A stretch of DNA of 64,000 nucleotides from Dactylosporangium roseum. Its GTDB lineage: Bacteria; Actinomycetota; Actinomycetes; Mycobacteriales; Micromonosporaceae. The notes under the pieces were generated by a model. The model was not told the DNA's origin. It saw only the letters and a program-made list of their open reading frames with translations, and did not search any database. This document shows positions 17,558 through 26,973 of the stretch, in pieces. Each line of letters starts with the position of its first letter. Position 1 is the stretch's first letter. Position numbers and translations under genes: made by a program. The DNA lies in the NCBI RefSeq assembly GCF_025264685.1, contig NZ_CP073721.1, forward strand, positions 7,085,501-7,149,500, read 5' to 3'.

Positions 17558-18399
17558 AGCTCGGCCTCGCCTACCTGAACCGGGGTGGCGCCGCCGATCC
17601 CGGGTTCGCGGCGGAGATCGCGATCGCGGGTGAGGAGGCGGGGTACGACTCGGTCTGGGCCTCCGACCACGTGGCGGTCCCCGAGGGACTGGCCGCGCTG
17701 TCGCCGAACCAGGCCGACCCACGCACGCCGGAGGGCCCGGGCCGCCGGCTGTTCGTCGACCCGTTCGTGTTCCTGTCGTACCTCGCCGCCCACACCAGCC
17801 GGCTGCTGCTCGCCACCGGCGTCCTGGTGCTGCCGCTGCGCCACCCGCTCCTGACCGCCAAGGCGGTGTCGAGCCTCGACCACATGTCCGGCGGCCGGGC
17901 CGTGCTCGGTGTCGGCGTGGGCTGGCTGGAGGCCGAGTTCCGGCTCCTCGACGCCGACTTCGCCGCCCGGGGCCGCACCACGGACCGCGATCTTGCGCTG
18001 CTGCGCGAGCTGTGGGCGGCGGAGAGCTTCACGCCGGTGCCGGGCGAGCGGTGGACCATGGAGCCCCGGCCACCCACCGGCCGGGTCCGCATCGTGGTCG
18101 GCGGGGGCACGCCGCGCGCCGCCGCCCGCGCCGTGGCGCACGGCGACGGGTTCTTCGTCTCGGGCGGGCGCGCTTTCGAGCTCATCGACCGCACCCGGTC
18201 GCTGCTCGGCGCCCACGGGCGCGACCAAGCCGGGTTCGAGATCACGATGAAGGCGCCGATGGACCCGGCGGGCCTGCGCGCCGCGACCAGGGCCGACCGG
18301 CTCCTGGTGCCCGTTGTCCGCGGCAGCGACCTGGCCGTCTGCGCCGGGCGGCCCGAGGACCTCGCGGGCCTAGCCGAGCGGATCCACGGCCTGGGCTGA
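17554..18399 (+). CDS. Luciferase-like oxidoreductase, probably F420-dependent
   Basis: This 281-residue TIM-barrel protein of the bacterial luciferase family, of the actinobacterial F420-binding type, probably carries out a two-electron redox step on the cluster's product. Recognisable segments are the N-terminal LGLAYLNRGG, DSVWASDHVAVPEG near residue 35, and HMSGGRAVLGVGVGWLEAEF near residue 115. The GTG at 17554 overlaps the previous stop as GTGA (a GTG three bases upstream is also possible). F420 is available because fbiC, fbiA and fbiB lie in the same window. The last 30 bp overlap the convergent manA gene. FMN use cannot be excluded. Confidence 0.83.
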   Translation: MKLGLAYLNRGGAADPGFAAEIAIAGEEAGYDSVWASDHVAVPEGLAALSPNQADPRTPEGPGRRLFVDPFVFLSYLAAHTSRLLLATGVLVLPLRHPLLTAKAVSSLDHMSGGRAVLGVGVGWLEAEFRLLDADFAARGRTTDRDLALLRELWAAESFTPVPGERWTMEPRPPTGRVRIVVGGGTPRAAARAVAHGDGFFVSGGRAFELIDRTRSLLGAHGRDQAGFEITMKAPMDPAGLRAATRADRLLVPVVRGSDLAVCAGRPEDLAGLAERIHGLG

Positions 18400-19539
18400 C
18401 GGCGTGGAGGCCTGGTAGACCTCGCCGTGGCCGCTCACCGACAGGGCGGGCCGGGCGTCCGGGGCGAACGCCGCCTGCCCGGACGCGAGCGTGACCGGCA
18501 CGACACCGTCGTCGACCCGGACGCTGCCGGACAGGCACAGCACGATCCGCGGGCCGCCACCCGGCAACCTCACCGCCGAGGCGTCGGCGCCGACGACCGC
18601 GCGGTGGAGGACGAAGTCCTGGATCGGCGCCGGGTAGGCCGTCAAGCCCGGCGCCAGCTCCACCGGCCGCGTCACGGGGTCGGTGAGGACCTCGAAGCGC
18701 AGCACCCGCAGCAACTCGTCGACGTCGACATGCTTCGAGGTCAGGCCGCCCCGCAGGACGTTGTCCGACGTCGCCATGATCTCGACGCCGACGCCCTTCA
18801 GGTATGCATGGAGGTTGCCCGCCGGCATCCAGACCGCCTCGGTCGGCCGGAGCCGCACCCGGTTGAGCAGCATGGCGACGATCACGCCGGCATCGCCCGG
18901 GTATTGCTGTGCCAGCTCGACCGCCAGCGCGTAGGAGCTGTGCTCACGGATGCGCGGCCGGCAGGCGGCCACCACGTCGTCGACCAGCTCGGCGTCGGGG
19001 TGGGTGAGCAGGCCGCGCACCGCGTCGTGCAGGGCCTCGGCCGGGTCCGGCCGGCGCAGGGCGTCGATCGTCGACTTGAGCCGCGGCACGGCCAGCGCGG
19101 ACAGGTCGCGGGCGGTCTCCGCCGGATCGCGGAACCCGCACAGCGCGTCGAAGTCGGTGACCGCGACGAGCATCTCCGGCTTGTGCCAGGCGTCGACGTA
19201 GGACGCGTGGCCCGCCGCGAACCGCTCCCGCGCCTGCCGCAGGTCCGGATGGGCCTGCAACGACAGCGGCTGGGCCGCGGCCAGCACCTTGAGCAGGAAC
19301 GGCAGCCGAGGCCCGAACCGCTCGACGCGGGACTCGCCGAGCAGCGCGACCGGATCGGCGGCGATGGCGTCGACGAGCGACGACCCGCTCACCGAGAGCC
19401 GGGAGGGGCTGGCCGGGTGGGCGCCCATCCACAGCTCCGCCTCCGGGTCCGCCGTCGGGGCCGGACGCCCCTGGAGGGTCGCGATCGCCGTGCGCGACCC
19501 CCAGGCGTACCTGCGGATCGGGCTCTCGAGCAGTTCCAC
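18370..19539 (-). CDS. manA: Mannose-6-phosphate isomerase, class I
   Basis: This cytosolic zinc enzyme interconverts fructose-6-P and mannose-6-P and supplies the first step to GDP-mannose. The 389-residue protein has the type I PMI motifs LQAHPD (residues ~95-100) and YVDAWHKPEML (about 115-125), and a WMPAGNLHAYLKG segment in the cupin core. The GTG start at 19539 has GGAGG ten bases upstream, inside the end of the cation efflux gene, whose stop is 2 nt away. It ends in a 30-bp overlap with the convergent oxidoreductase gene. Confidence 0.94.
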   Translation of the reverse strand: MELLESPIRRYAWGSRTAIATLQGRPAPTADPEAELWMGAHPASPSRLSVSGSSLVDAIAADPVALLGESRVERFGPRLPFLLKVLAAAQPLSLQAHPDLRQARERFAAGHASYVDAWHKPEMLVAVTDFDALCGFRDPAETARDLSALAVPRLKSTIDALRRPDPAEALHDAVRGLLTHPDAELVDDVVAACRPRIREHSSYALAVELAQQYPGDAGVIVAMLLNRVRLRPTEAVWMPAGNLHAYLKGVGVEIMATSDNVLRGGLTSKHVDVDELLRVLRFEVLTDPVTRPVELAPGLTAYPAPIQDFVLHRAVVGADASAVRLPGGGPRIVLCLSGSVRVDDGVVPVTLASGQAAFAPDARPALSVSGHGEVYQASTPSAQAVDPLG

Positions 19540-19541
19540 CG

Positions 19542-20504
19542 CTAATGCGCCTCCGCCGCGGACGGGGCCACCGGCTCCTCGCCTGCCTTCCCCGCCTGGT
19601 AGATGTCGGGCTCCAGGTAGATGACACGGGCGATCGGCACGGCCGTGCGAATGCGGGACTCGGCCGCGTCGATGCCGTTGGCGATCTCTTCGGCGGTCTC
19701 GTTGTGCCGGACCGCGATCTTCGCGGCGACCAGCAGCTCGTCGGGGCCGAGGTGCACGGTCCGCATGTGGATCACGCGCTCGACCTCGGGTCCATCGGTG
19801 ATGGCCTTCTCGATCGCGTCGACCTGCTCGTCGGTGGCCGACTCTCCGACGAGCAGGCTCTTCATCTCGACGGCGAGGATCGCGGCGACCGCGATCAGCA
19901 GGACACCGATCGCGGCGGTGCCGATGCCGTCCCAAACGCCGTCGCCGGTGATCAGGGTCATGCTGACGCCGAAGAGCGCCAGGATGAGACCGACCAGGGC
20001 GGCGAAGTCCTCGAGCAGGATGACCGGCAGCTCGGGCTGCTTGGCCCGCCGGATGAACTGCCACCAGCCGGCGTCGCCCTTGACCTTCGCGGTCTCGACG
20101 ATGGCCGTGCGGAACGAGAGGCTCTCCATGACGATGGCCGCCACGAGCACCGTCACCGGCACCCACTGCCACGACGTGATCGGCTCCGGGTGACCGATCT
20201 TGTGCCAGGCCTCGTAGATCGCGAAGACGCCGCCGACGAAGAACAGCACGACGGCCACGACAAACGCGTAGATGTACCGCTCCCGGCCGTAACCGAACGG
20301 ATGGCGCGAAGTGGCACGCCGTTGCGCCTGACGGCCGCCGAACAACAGCAGACCTTGGTTGCCGGAGTCGGCGATCGAGTGGATCGACTCGGCCAGCATC
20401 GAGGACGACCCGGTGAGCAGGAACGCCACGAACTTGGTGACGGCGATGCCGAGGTTCGCGAACAGGGCCGCGACGACAGCTTTCGTCCCACCCTCTGTGC
20501 TCAT
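19542..20504 (-). CDS. Cation diffusion facilitator family transporter
   Basis: This 320-residue CDF antiporter probably exports a divalent metal such as Zn, Mn, Fe or Co. Six membrane helices are apparent. The helix-2 metal motif is HSIADSGNQ (HXXXD), and a second acidic site lies in EDFAALVG. The C-terminal cytoplasmic domain (from about residue 210) has the expected IEKAITDGPEVERVIHMRTVH region. It overlaps the SIS gene upstream by ATGA and precedes manA by 2 nt, so it is part of the manA operon. It is a close paralogue of the gene at 22055-23029. Confidence 0.92.
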   Translation of the reverse strand: MSTEGGTKAVVAALFANLGIAVTKFVAFLLTGSSSMLAESIHSIADSGNQGLLLFGGRQAQRRATSRHPFGYGRERYIYAFVVAVVLFFVGGVFAIYEAWHKIGHPEPITSWQWVPVTVLVAAIVMESLSFRTAIVETAKVKGDAGWWQFIRRAKQPELPVILLEDFAALVGLILALFGVSMTLITGDGVWDGIGTAAIGVLLIAVAAILAVEMKSLLVGESATDEQVDAIEKAITDGPEVERVIHMRTVHLGPDELLVAAKIAVRHNETAEEIANGIDAAESRIRTAVPIARVIYLEPDIYQAGKAGEEPVAPSAAEAH

Positions 20505-21712
20505 GGACTGACCAGCTCCTTCATCTCGGACACGGCGGGCACGGCCATGGGGTCGAAGCCGTGTGCGAGTCCAAGATAAATGGAGGCGAAGTCCGGCACG
20601 GCGACGAGCGATGCCAATCGCTCCAGGGCGGATCCACCCTCGGCGGTGATCAGACTCACCCGGACACCCCGGCGTTCGGCCAGCTCCTGGACGGCCTCGG
20701 CGCGCCGCTCCTCGACGGCCGTCGGCTCGCCGTCCAGCTCCTCCTCGTCGGCGGCGAGGCCGCCGTCGCGCAGCAGCACGAGCCGCAGCCGGGTCGGTCC
20801 GCCGCTCTCGTCGTCGGACGGGTCGGCGAAGATGTCCCGGTCGTCCTCGGCGAGCCCGCCGTAGACCCCGTCGAGCAGGCCGACGCGGCCTCGGCCCGCC
20901 TCGCCGAGCGCGCCGGCGACTGCCGGATAGCGCGCGTTGGCCGACAGCGTGTCGCCGAACCGCCGTGCGGCGACCGTCGCCAGCGGCGAGGAGCCCCAGA
21001 CGATCGGCACCGAGTGGGCGAGGTCGAGCGCGAGGCTCTTGCCCGGGTTGACGAACGACTCGAGCGTCATCCGGCAGCGGTCCGCGTCCGCGTCGAGGCG
21101 GGAGGCCGTCTCGGCAAGGTCCGCCTCGTTGACCTTGACCAGGCCGAGCTGGCGGGCGGCCAGCAGGACGGGCACCGCCAGGCCCCAGAGGCTGGCCCGG
21201 GCCGGGGCACGCCGCGGCACCGGGATGAACGGTGCGCGGAACCGGTCGGCGAGGGCGTGTAGCTGGGTGTCGGGCGCGCCGATCGCGACCAGCCGGGCGC
21301 CCCGCCGTCCGGCGGCCTCGGCGGCGGCGAGCGCCTCCGGGGAGCGGCCGGACGCCGACACCGCGATGACCACGTCGGCGGCGCCGACCCAGCCGGGGAT
21401 GCCGGCGCTGCGGTGCGCCAGCACCGGCACCGGGCAGCGCGGCCCGGCGACGGTCTCCAGGATGTCCCCGGTGCGGGCGGCGGTGCCCACGCCGGCGACG
21501 ACCACCGCGCGGGGCCGCCCCTCGTCGGCCAGCGAGCTCAGGTCGGTCTCGGCGGCCAGGGCCGCCGACTCCCGCACCTGGGCACCCGCCGACGCGATGG
21601 CTCGCAGCATGCCACCGGGATCGTTGCGCTCCAGCGCTTCGGCGTTGTCCAGGAGCGCGAGGTCGATCTCCCGGTGTCCACGCACCCCGGCGGTGCCTTC
21701 CAGCGGGTTCAC
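20501..21712 (-). CDS. SIS-domain phosphosugar isomerase-like protein
   Basis: This 403-residue protein has two sugar-isomerase (SIS) domains, resembling the bifunctional phosphoglucose/phosphomannose isomerase-like proteins that accompany manA in actinobacteria. The first SIS domain (about residues 65-190) contains VVVAGVGTAARTGDIL and VIAVSASGRSPEALAA; the second (about 210-400) includes VPIVWGSSPLATVAARRFGD. The catalytic residues of true PGI/PMI are not clear to me, so a regulatory role is possible. It starts with GTG, overlapping the Trm112 stop, and overlaps the CDF start. Confidence 0.85.
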   Translation of the reverse strand: MNPLEGTAGVRGHREIDLALLDNAEALERNDPGGMLRAIASAGAQVRESAALAAETDLSSLADEGRPRAVVVAGVGTAARTGDILETVAGPRCPVPVLAHRSAGIPGWVGAADVVIAVSASGRSPEALAAAEAAGRRGARLVAIGAPDTQLHALADRFRAPFIPVPRRAPARASLWGLAVPVLLAARQLGLVKVNEADLAETASRLDADADRCRMTLESFVNPGKSLALDLAHSVPIVWGSSPLATVAARRFGDTLSANARYPAVAGALGEAGRGRVGLLDGVYGGLAEDDRDIFADPSDDESGGPTRLRLVLLRDGGLAADEEELDGEPTAVEERRAEAVQELAERRGVRVSLITAEGGSALERLASLVAVPDFASIYLGLAHGFDPMAVPAVSEMKELVSP

Positions 21713-21903
21713 CGCTGGTCCCCGTCAGCGCCGCCCGGGCTCCGGGCCTCGTCGAGCAGGAGCACCGGGATGCCGTCGCGGATCTCGTAGACCCGCCCGC
21801 ACTCCGTGCAGGTCAGCGTCTGCTCGTCCGCGTCGAGCGTCAGCTCGGCGTGATGTTCGTCGGGGCAACGCAGAATGGAAAGCAGGGCGGGATCGACGGA
21901 CAC
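21709..21903 (-). CDS. Trm112-family small zinc-ribbon-like protein
   Basis: This short protein of the Trm112/UPF0434 family is 64 residues from the preferred start. It has the typical LSILRCPDEHHAELTL beginning, a CXXC zinc-type pair (CTEC) and the YEIRDGIPVLLLDEA ending. The family helps fold or activate methyltransferases and other partners. A GTG at 21903 is preferred because the AAGGAG site directly abuts the ATG at 21912 but lies nine bases from the GTG. It is the first gene of the Trm112-SIS-CDF-manA operon. Confidence 0.88.
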   Translation of the reverse strand: MSVDPALLSILRCPDEHHAELTLDADEQTLTCTECGRVYEIRDGIPVLLLDEARSPGGADGDQR

Positions 21904-22054
21904 GCGTGCCATCTCCTTCGTGCGGTCGTCAGCGGTGGATCAGCCCAAGCATCTCATCGCGCTCCTACGGAGCTTAGTGCGGTCGCCCGCCGCGCACCTC
22001 GCAGTCCGGGTTGCCGAGGTGAGATGGAGTAACGGTTGTGGTACAGGATGAGGC

Positions 22055-23029
22055 ATGGCCGAGGAAGGTAACTCTTTTCGGGCGATTCTCGCCGCGCTCG
22101 CCGCCAATCTCGGCATCGCGCTCAGCAAGTTCGTCGCGTATCTGTTCACCGGCTCGTCGTCGCTGCTCGCGGAGGCGGTCCACTCCGTCGCCGACACCGC
22201 CAACCAGGTGTTGCTGCTGATCGGCGGGCGCCGTGCCCGGCAGCGGGCCAGCCAGTTGCACCCGTTCGGCTACGCCCGCTTCCGGTACTTCTACGGCTTC
22301 CTCGTCACCCTCGTGATCTTCCTCGTCGGTGGGGTGTTCGCCCTGTTCGAGGGGTACGAGAAGCTGCACCACCCGGAGCCGGTCGAGTCCCCGGTCTGGG
22401 CCTTCGCGGTCCTGGGCGTCTCGATCGCCCTGGAGTCGTTCTCGCTGCGCACGGCGGTGCGGGAGGCGCAGACGTCCCGGCGCGGGCGGTCCTGGCTGCG
22501 GTTCATCCGCACCACCCGCTCGCCCGAGCTGCCCGTGGTGCTCGCCGAGGACTTCGGCGCGCTGACCGGCCTGACGTTCGCCCTGGTCGGCATCACCCTC
22601 GCCGTCGTCACCGGCGACGGGCGCTGGGACGCGATCGGGACCCTGGCGATCGGCGTCCTGCTCGTCGTCATCTCGATCACCCTGTCGCAGCGGATGCGCA
22701 GCCTGCTGATCGGCGAGTCGGCCGACAACATCACCCTCCGGCGCATCGAGGCCGCGATCGAGAGTGAGCCGCCGATCGAGCGGGTGATCCACCTGCGCAC
22801 CTCGCACCTCGGCCCCGACCAGTTGCTGATCGCGGCGAAGGTGGCCGTGCCGGCGGAGGAGACCATGGCCCGGGTGGCGAAGGCGATCGACCGGGCCGAG
22901 GCGCGGATCCGGGCGGAGGTCGACTACGAGTGCTTCATCTTCCTCGAGCCCGACGTGTTCGACCAGCGGCTCTTCGAGGCCGCCGACCGGCCGCCGGGCT
23001 CTTCGCAAAAGCCCGGCGGGACTGACTGA
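22055..23029 (+). CDS. Cation diffusion facilitator family transporter (second copy)
   Basis: This 324-residue CDF transporter has the helix-2 motif HSVADTANQ, the HPFGYARFRYFYGF segment, and a C-terminal domain with IERVIHLRTSHLGPDQLLIAAKVAV. It shares long stretches with the minus-strand paralogue at 19542-20504 and is transcribed in the opposite direction, on the other side of the Trm112 operon. It has no clear partner; a terminator-like GCCGGGCTTTTG...GCCCGGC element near its end is imperfect. Metal specificity is unknown. Confidence 0.9.
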   Translation: MAEEGNSFRAILAALAANLGIALSKFVAYLFTGSSSLLAEAVHSVADTANQVLLLIGGRRARQRASQLHPFGYARFRYFYGFLVTLVIFLVGGVFALFEGYEKLHHPEPVESPVWAFAVLGVSIALESFSLRTAVREAQTSRRGRSWLRFIRTTRSPELPVVLAEDFGALTGLTFALVGITLAVVTGDGRWDAIGTLAIGVLLVVISITLSQRMRSLLIGESADNITLRRIEAAIESEPPIERVIHLRTSHLGPDQLLIAAKVAVPAEETMARVAKAIDRAEARIRAEVDYECFIFLEPDVFDQRLFEAADRPPGSSQKPGGTD

Positions 23030-23033
23030 CGCG

Positions 23034-24467
23034 CTAGAGCTGGAGGCCGGTCAGGACCATCACCCGTTCCTCGGTGTAGTCGGCCATCGCCGACGCCAGG
23101 CCCTCACGGCCGACGCCGCTGGCCTTGGCGCCGCCGTACGGCATCTGGTCGGCCCGGTAGCTGGGGACGTCACCGACGATGATGCCGCCGACGTCGAGCA
23201 CCCGGTGCGCCTCGAACGCGCGGTCCAGCCGCCGGGTGAACACGCCGGCCTGCAACCCGTACCGCGAGTCGTTGACGGCGGCGAAACCGGCCTCGTCCGA
23301 CGGGACCCGCTCCAGGACCAGCACCGGGCCGAAGACCTCTTCCGCGACGACCTTCGCCTCGACCGGTACCGCCGCCAGCACCGTCGGCGCGAAGGCGGCG
23401 CCCTCGCGCGTCCCGCCGGTCAGGAGCTTGGCGCCGGCCGAGACCGCCTCGGCGACCCACGCCTCGACGCGCTCGGCCGCGGCAGCGCTGATCAGCGGGC
23501 CGACGTCGGTCGCCTCGTCGGACGGGTCGCCGGTCCGCTGCCCCTCGACGGCGGTGACGAGCTTGTCGGCGAGGGCGTCGTAGTGCCGCTCGTGCACGTA
23601 GACCCGCTGGACCGCGATGCAGCTCTGTCCCGCCTGGTAGTTGGAGAAGGTGGCGATGCGGGAGGCGGCCCAGTCAAGGTCGTCCCAGTCCTCGCAGACG
23701 ACCACGGCCGCGTTGCCGCCGAGCTCGAGCGTGACGTGCTTGCGCGGGACGGCGTCGCGGATCTGCCAGCCGACCGGGCCGGAGCCGGTGAACGACACGA
23801 CCGGCAGCCGCGGGTCGGCGACCAGGGCCGCCGCGCGGTCGTTGGGGATCGGCACGATGGACCACATGCCCTCGGGCAGGTCGGTCTCGGTGAGGATCGC
23901 GCCGAGCACCAGCGCGCTCAGCGGCGTGGCCGGGGCGGGCTTGAGCACGATCGGCGCGCCGACCGCGAGCGCCGGCGCGACCTTGTGCGCGACCAGGTTC
24001 AGCGGGAAGTTGAACGGCGCGATGCCGAGCACCGGGCCGCGCGGCACCCGCTTGACCAGCGCGAGCCGGCCCGTCGCGATCGGGTCGGTGTCGAGACGCT
24101 GCACAGTGCCGGAGAAGCGGCGGGCCTCTTCCGCCGCCCAGCGGAACGTCGAGACGGCGCGGCTGACCTCGGCCCGCGACCACTTCAGCGGCTTGCCGTT
24201 CTCCGCGGTGATCAGCTTCGCGATCTCGTCAGCGCGCTCCTTCAGCCGTGCGCTCACGTGGTCGAGCGCGGCGGCGCGGGCGCTGGCCGGAAGCGCGGCG
24301 GCCACCGGGGCCACGGCCGCCGCCGCGGCAACCGCCGCTTCCACCTGCTCCGGGGTGGCATTGGCGGTACTACCCACAAGGCGCCCGTCATACGGATGCC
24401 GGATGTCGATGACGTCGTCGCTGGTGGCCGGGCGGCCGGAGATGTAGAACGGGGTCACAATCCCCAT
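23034..24467 (-). CDS. NAD(P)-dependent aldehyde dehydrogenase
   Basis: This 477-residue enzyme of the ALDH superfamily oxidises an aldehyde to an acid. The cofactor-binding VVSFTGSGPVG, the catalytic Glu in LELGGN and the catalytic Cys in YQAGQSCIAVQRV are present in order. Succinate-semialdehyde is a reasonable substrate because the gene flanks a polyamine/GABA locus, but the motifs do not decide it. The ATG at 24467 gives MGIVTPFYISG; a GTG nine bases later has better spacing to an AGG and may be the true start. It is divergent from the other dehydrogenase gene. Confidence 0.9.
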   Translation of the reverse strand: MGIVTPFYISGRPATSDDVIDIRHPYDGRLVGSTANATPEQVEAAVAAAAAVAPVAAALPASARAAALDHVSARLKERADEIAKLITAENGKPLKWSRAEVSRAVSTFRWAAEEARRFSGTVQRLDTDPIATGRLALVKRVPRGPVLGIAPFNFPLNLVAHKVAPALAVGAPIVLKPAPATPLSALVLGAILTETDLPEGMWSIVPIPNDRAAALVADPRLPVVSFTGSGPVGWQIRDAVPRKHVTLELGGNAAVVVCEDWDDLDWAASRIATFSNYQAGQSCIAVQRVYVHERHYDALADKLVTAVEGQRTGDPSDEATDVGPLISAAAAERVEAWVAEAVSAGAKLLTGGTREGAAFAPTVLAAVPVEAKVVAEEVFGPVLVLERVPSDEAGFAAVNDSRYGLQAGVFTRRLDRAFEAHRVLDVGGIIVGDVPSYRADQMPYGGAKASGVGREGLASAMADYTEERVMVLTGLQL

Positions 24468-24563
24468 CCTATGCCCGTTCACGACGCGGAAACAGTTGCT
24501 CAATGGGTTGTGCGCTGCGGATTCGATGGAAAGATGTGGCTGCCGGCACTCAAAGGAGTGGAC

Positions 24564-25994
<1,431 letters not shown>

Positions 25995-26016
25995 CGTCCG
26001 CCGCCGCCCCCCTGAT

Positions 26017-26096
26017 GCGTTGATCATGCAGTTGTGGTGCCCGACAAACCCGGACATCGTGGGAGTGTTCCGGCACCACAACTGCAAGATCAACGC
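26017..26096. repeat. Palindromic repeat element, copy 1
   Basis: This 80-bp element has 25-bp arms (GCGTTGATC...TGGTGCC) with one mismatch, around a centre containing GACAAACCCGG and GGGAGTGTT. It lies between the convergent aldehyde dehydrogenase and potC genes. The same element occurs at 34514-34593 and 59652-59730. In this copy the centre has drifted most. It could serve as a bidirectional terminator. Confidence 0.85.
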
Positions 26097-26161
26097 GGTT
26101 TGTCGCCCGCGTCGCGGAGGGCCCAGGGCTCGCCGACGGCGGCGACGATCAGCAGACGCAT
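26090..26161 (-). CDS. Small open frame of 23 codons after potC (doubtful)
   Basis: An ATG at 26161 with AAAGG about ten bases upstream opens a 23-codon frame (MRLLIVAAVGEPWALRDAGD...) that begins just past the potC stop and ends at a TGA inside palindromic repeat copy 1. It could be a truncated gene whose distal part was lost or a chance frame. I do not recognise it. Confidence 0.2.
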   Translation of the reverse strand: MRLLIVAAVGEPWALRDAGDKPR

Positions 26162-26166
26162 GGGTA

Positions 26167-26973
26167 TCAAGCCTTTCGGCGCAGGCGCGGCAACTGTCCG
26201 ATGAGGACGACCAGGAACGAGATGACGAACATGGCGGTGCCGATCACGTTGATCTGCGGCGGGATGCCGCGCTGCGCGGCGCCCCAGACGTACATCGGGA
26301 ACGTGACGACGGTGCCGGAGTTGAAGTTGGTGACGATGAAGTCGTCGAACGACAGCGAGAACGACAGCAGCGCCGCGGCCACGATGCCCGGCATGATCAG
26401 CGGCAGCGTGATCCGCAGGAAGGTCTGCGTCTCGTCGGCGTAGAGGTCCATCGCGGCCTCCTGGAGCCGCGGGTCGAGGCCGGCGAGGCGGGCCTTGACG
26501 GTGACGACGACAAACGACAGGCAGAACATGACGTGGGCGATCACGATGGTCCAGAAGCCCAGCGGCACCCCGGACGCGACGAACAGCGCCAGCAGCGACG
26601 ACCCCATCACGATCTCCGGGGTGGCCATCGGCAGGAAGATGAGCGTGTTGGTCGCGGCGCGGCCGCGGAACCGGTGGCGGGCCAGCGCGAACGACATCAG
26701 CGTGCCGAGGATCGTCGCGCCGATCGTGGCGAGCAGCGCGATGCCGATGCTCAGCCAGAACGCGTGACCGATGCCGGCGGCGCCGAACGGGTTCGCCCAG
26801 TGCTCCCACGTGAACTTGTAGTTCTGCAGGGTGTAGGGGGCGTTGCGGCCGGCGTCGCGAAACGACATGGCGGCGACCACCGCGATCGGCACGAAGAGGT
26901 ACAGCAGGACGAGCAGGCCGACCGCCATGACCCAGTGGTCCGCGAGGTACCGGCGGACGCGGTGGAGCATCAC
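26167..26973 (-). CDS. potC: Spermidine/putrescine-type ABC transporter permease, PotC
   Basis: This 268-residue permease has six membrane helices. The binding-protein-dependent transport motif is seen as EAAMDLYADETQTFLRITLP near residues 175-195. It is the last gene of potDABC. The GTG at 26973 overlaps the PotB stop as GTGA; an ATG three bases later is an equally good start. It forms the membrane channel with PotB. Confidence 0.92.
   Translation of the reverse strand: MMLHRVRRYLADHWVMAVGLLVLLYLFVPIAVVAAMSFRDAGRNAPYTLQNYKFTWEHWANPFGAAGIGHAFWLSIGIALLATIGATILGTLMSFALARHRFRGRAATNTLIFLPMATPEIVMGSSLLALFVASGVPLGFWTIVIAHVMFCLSFVVVTVKARLAGLDPRLQEAAMDLYADETQTFLRITLPLIMPGIVAAALLSFSLSFDDFIVTNFNSGTVVTFPMYVWGAAQRGIPPQINVIGTAMFVISFLVVLIGQLPRLRRKA

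Noticed and set aside
26017..26096. Insertion sequence or transposon at the palindromic repeats
   Set aside because: No transposase, resolvase or target-site duplication can be seen; the units are about 80 bp only.
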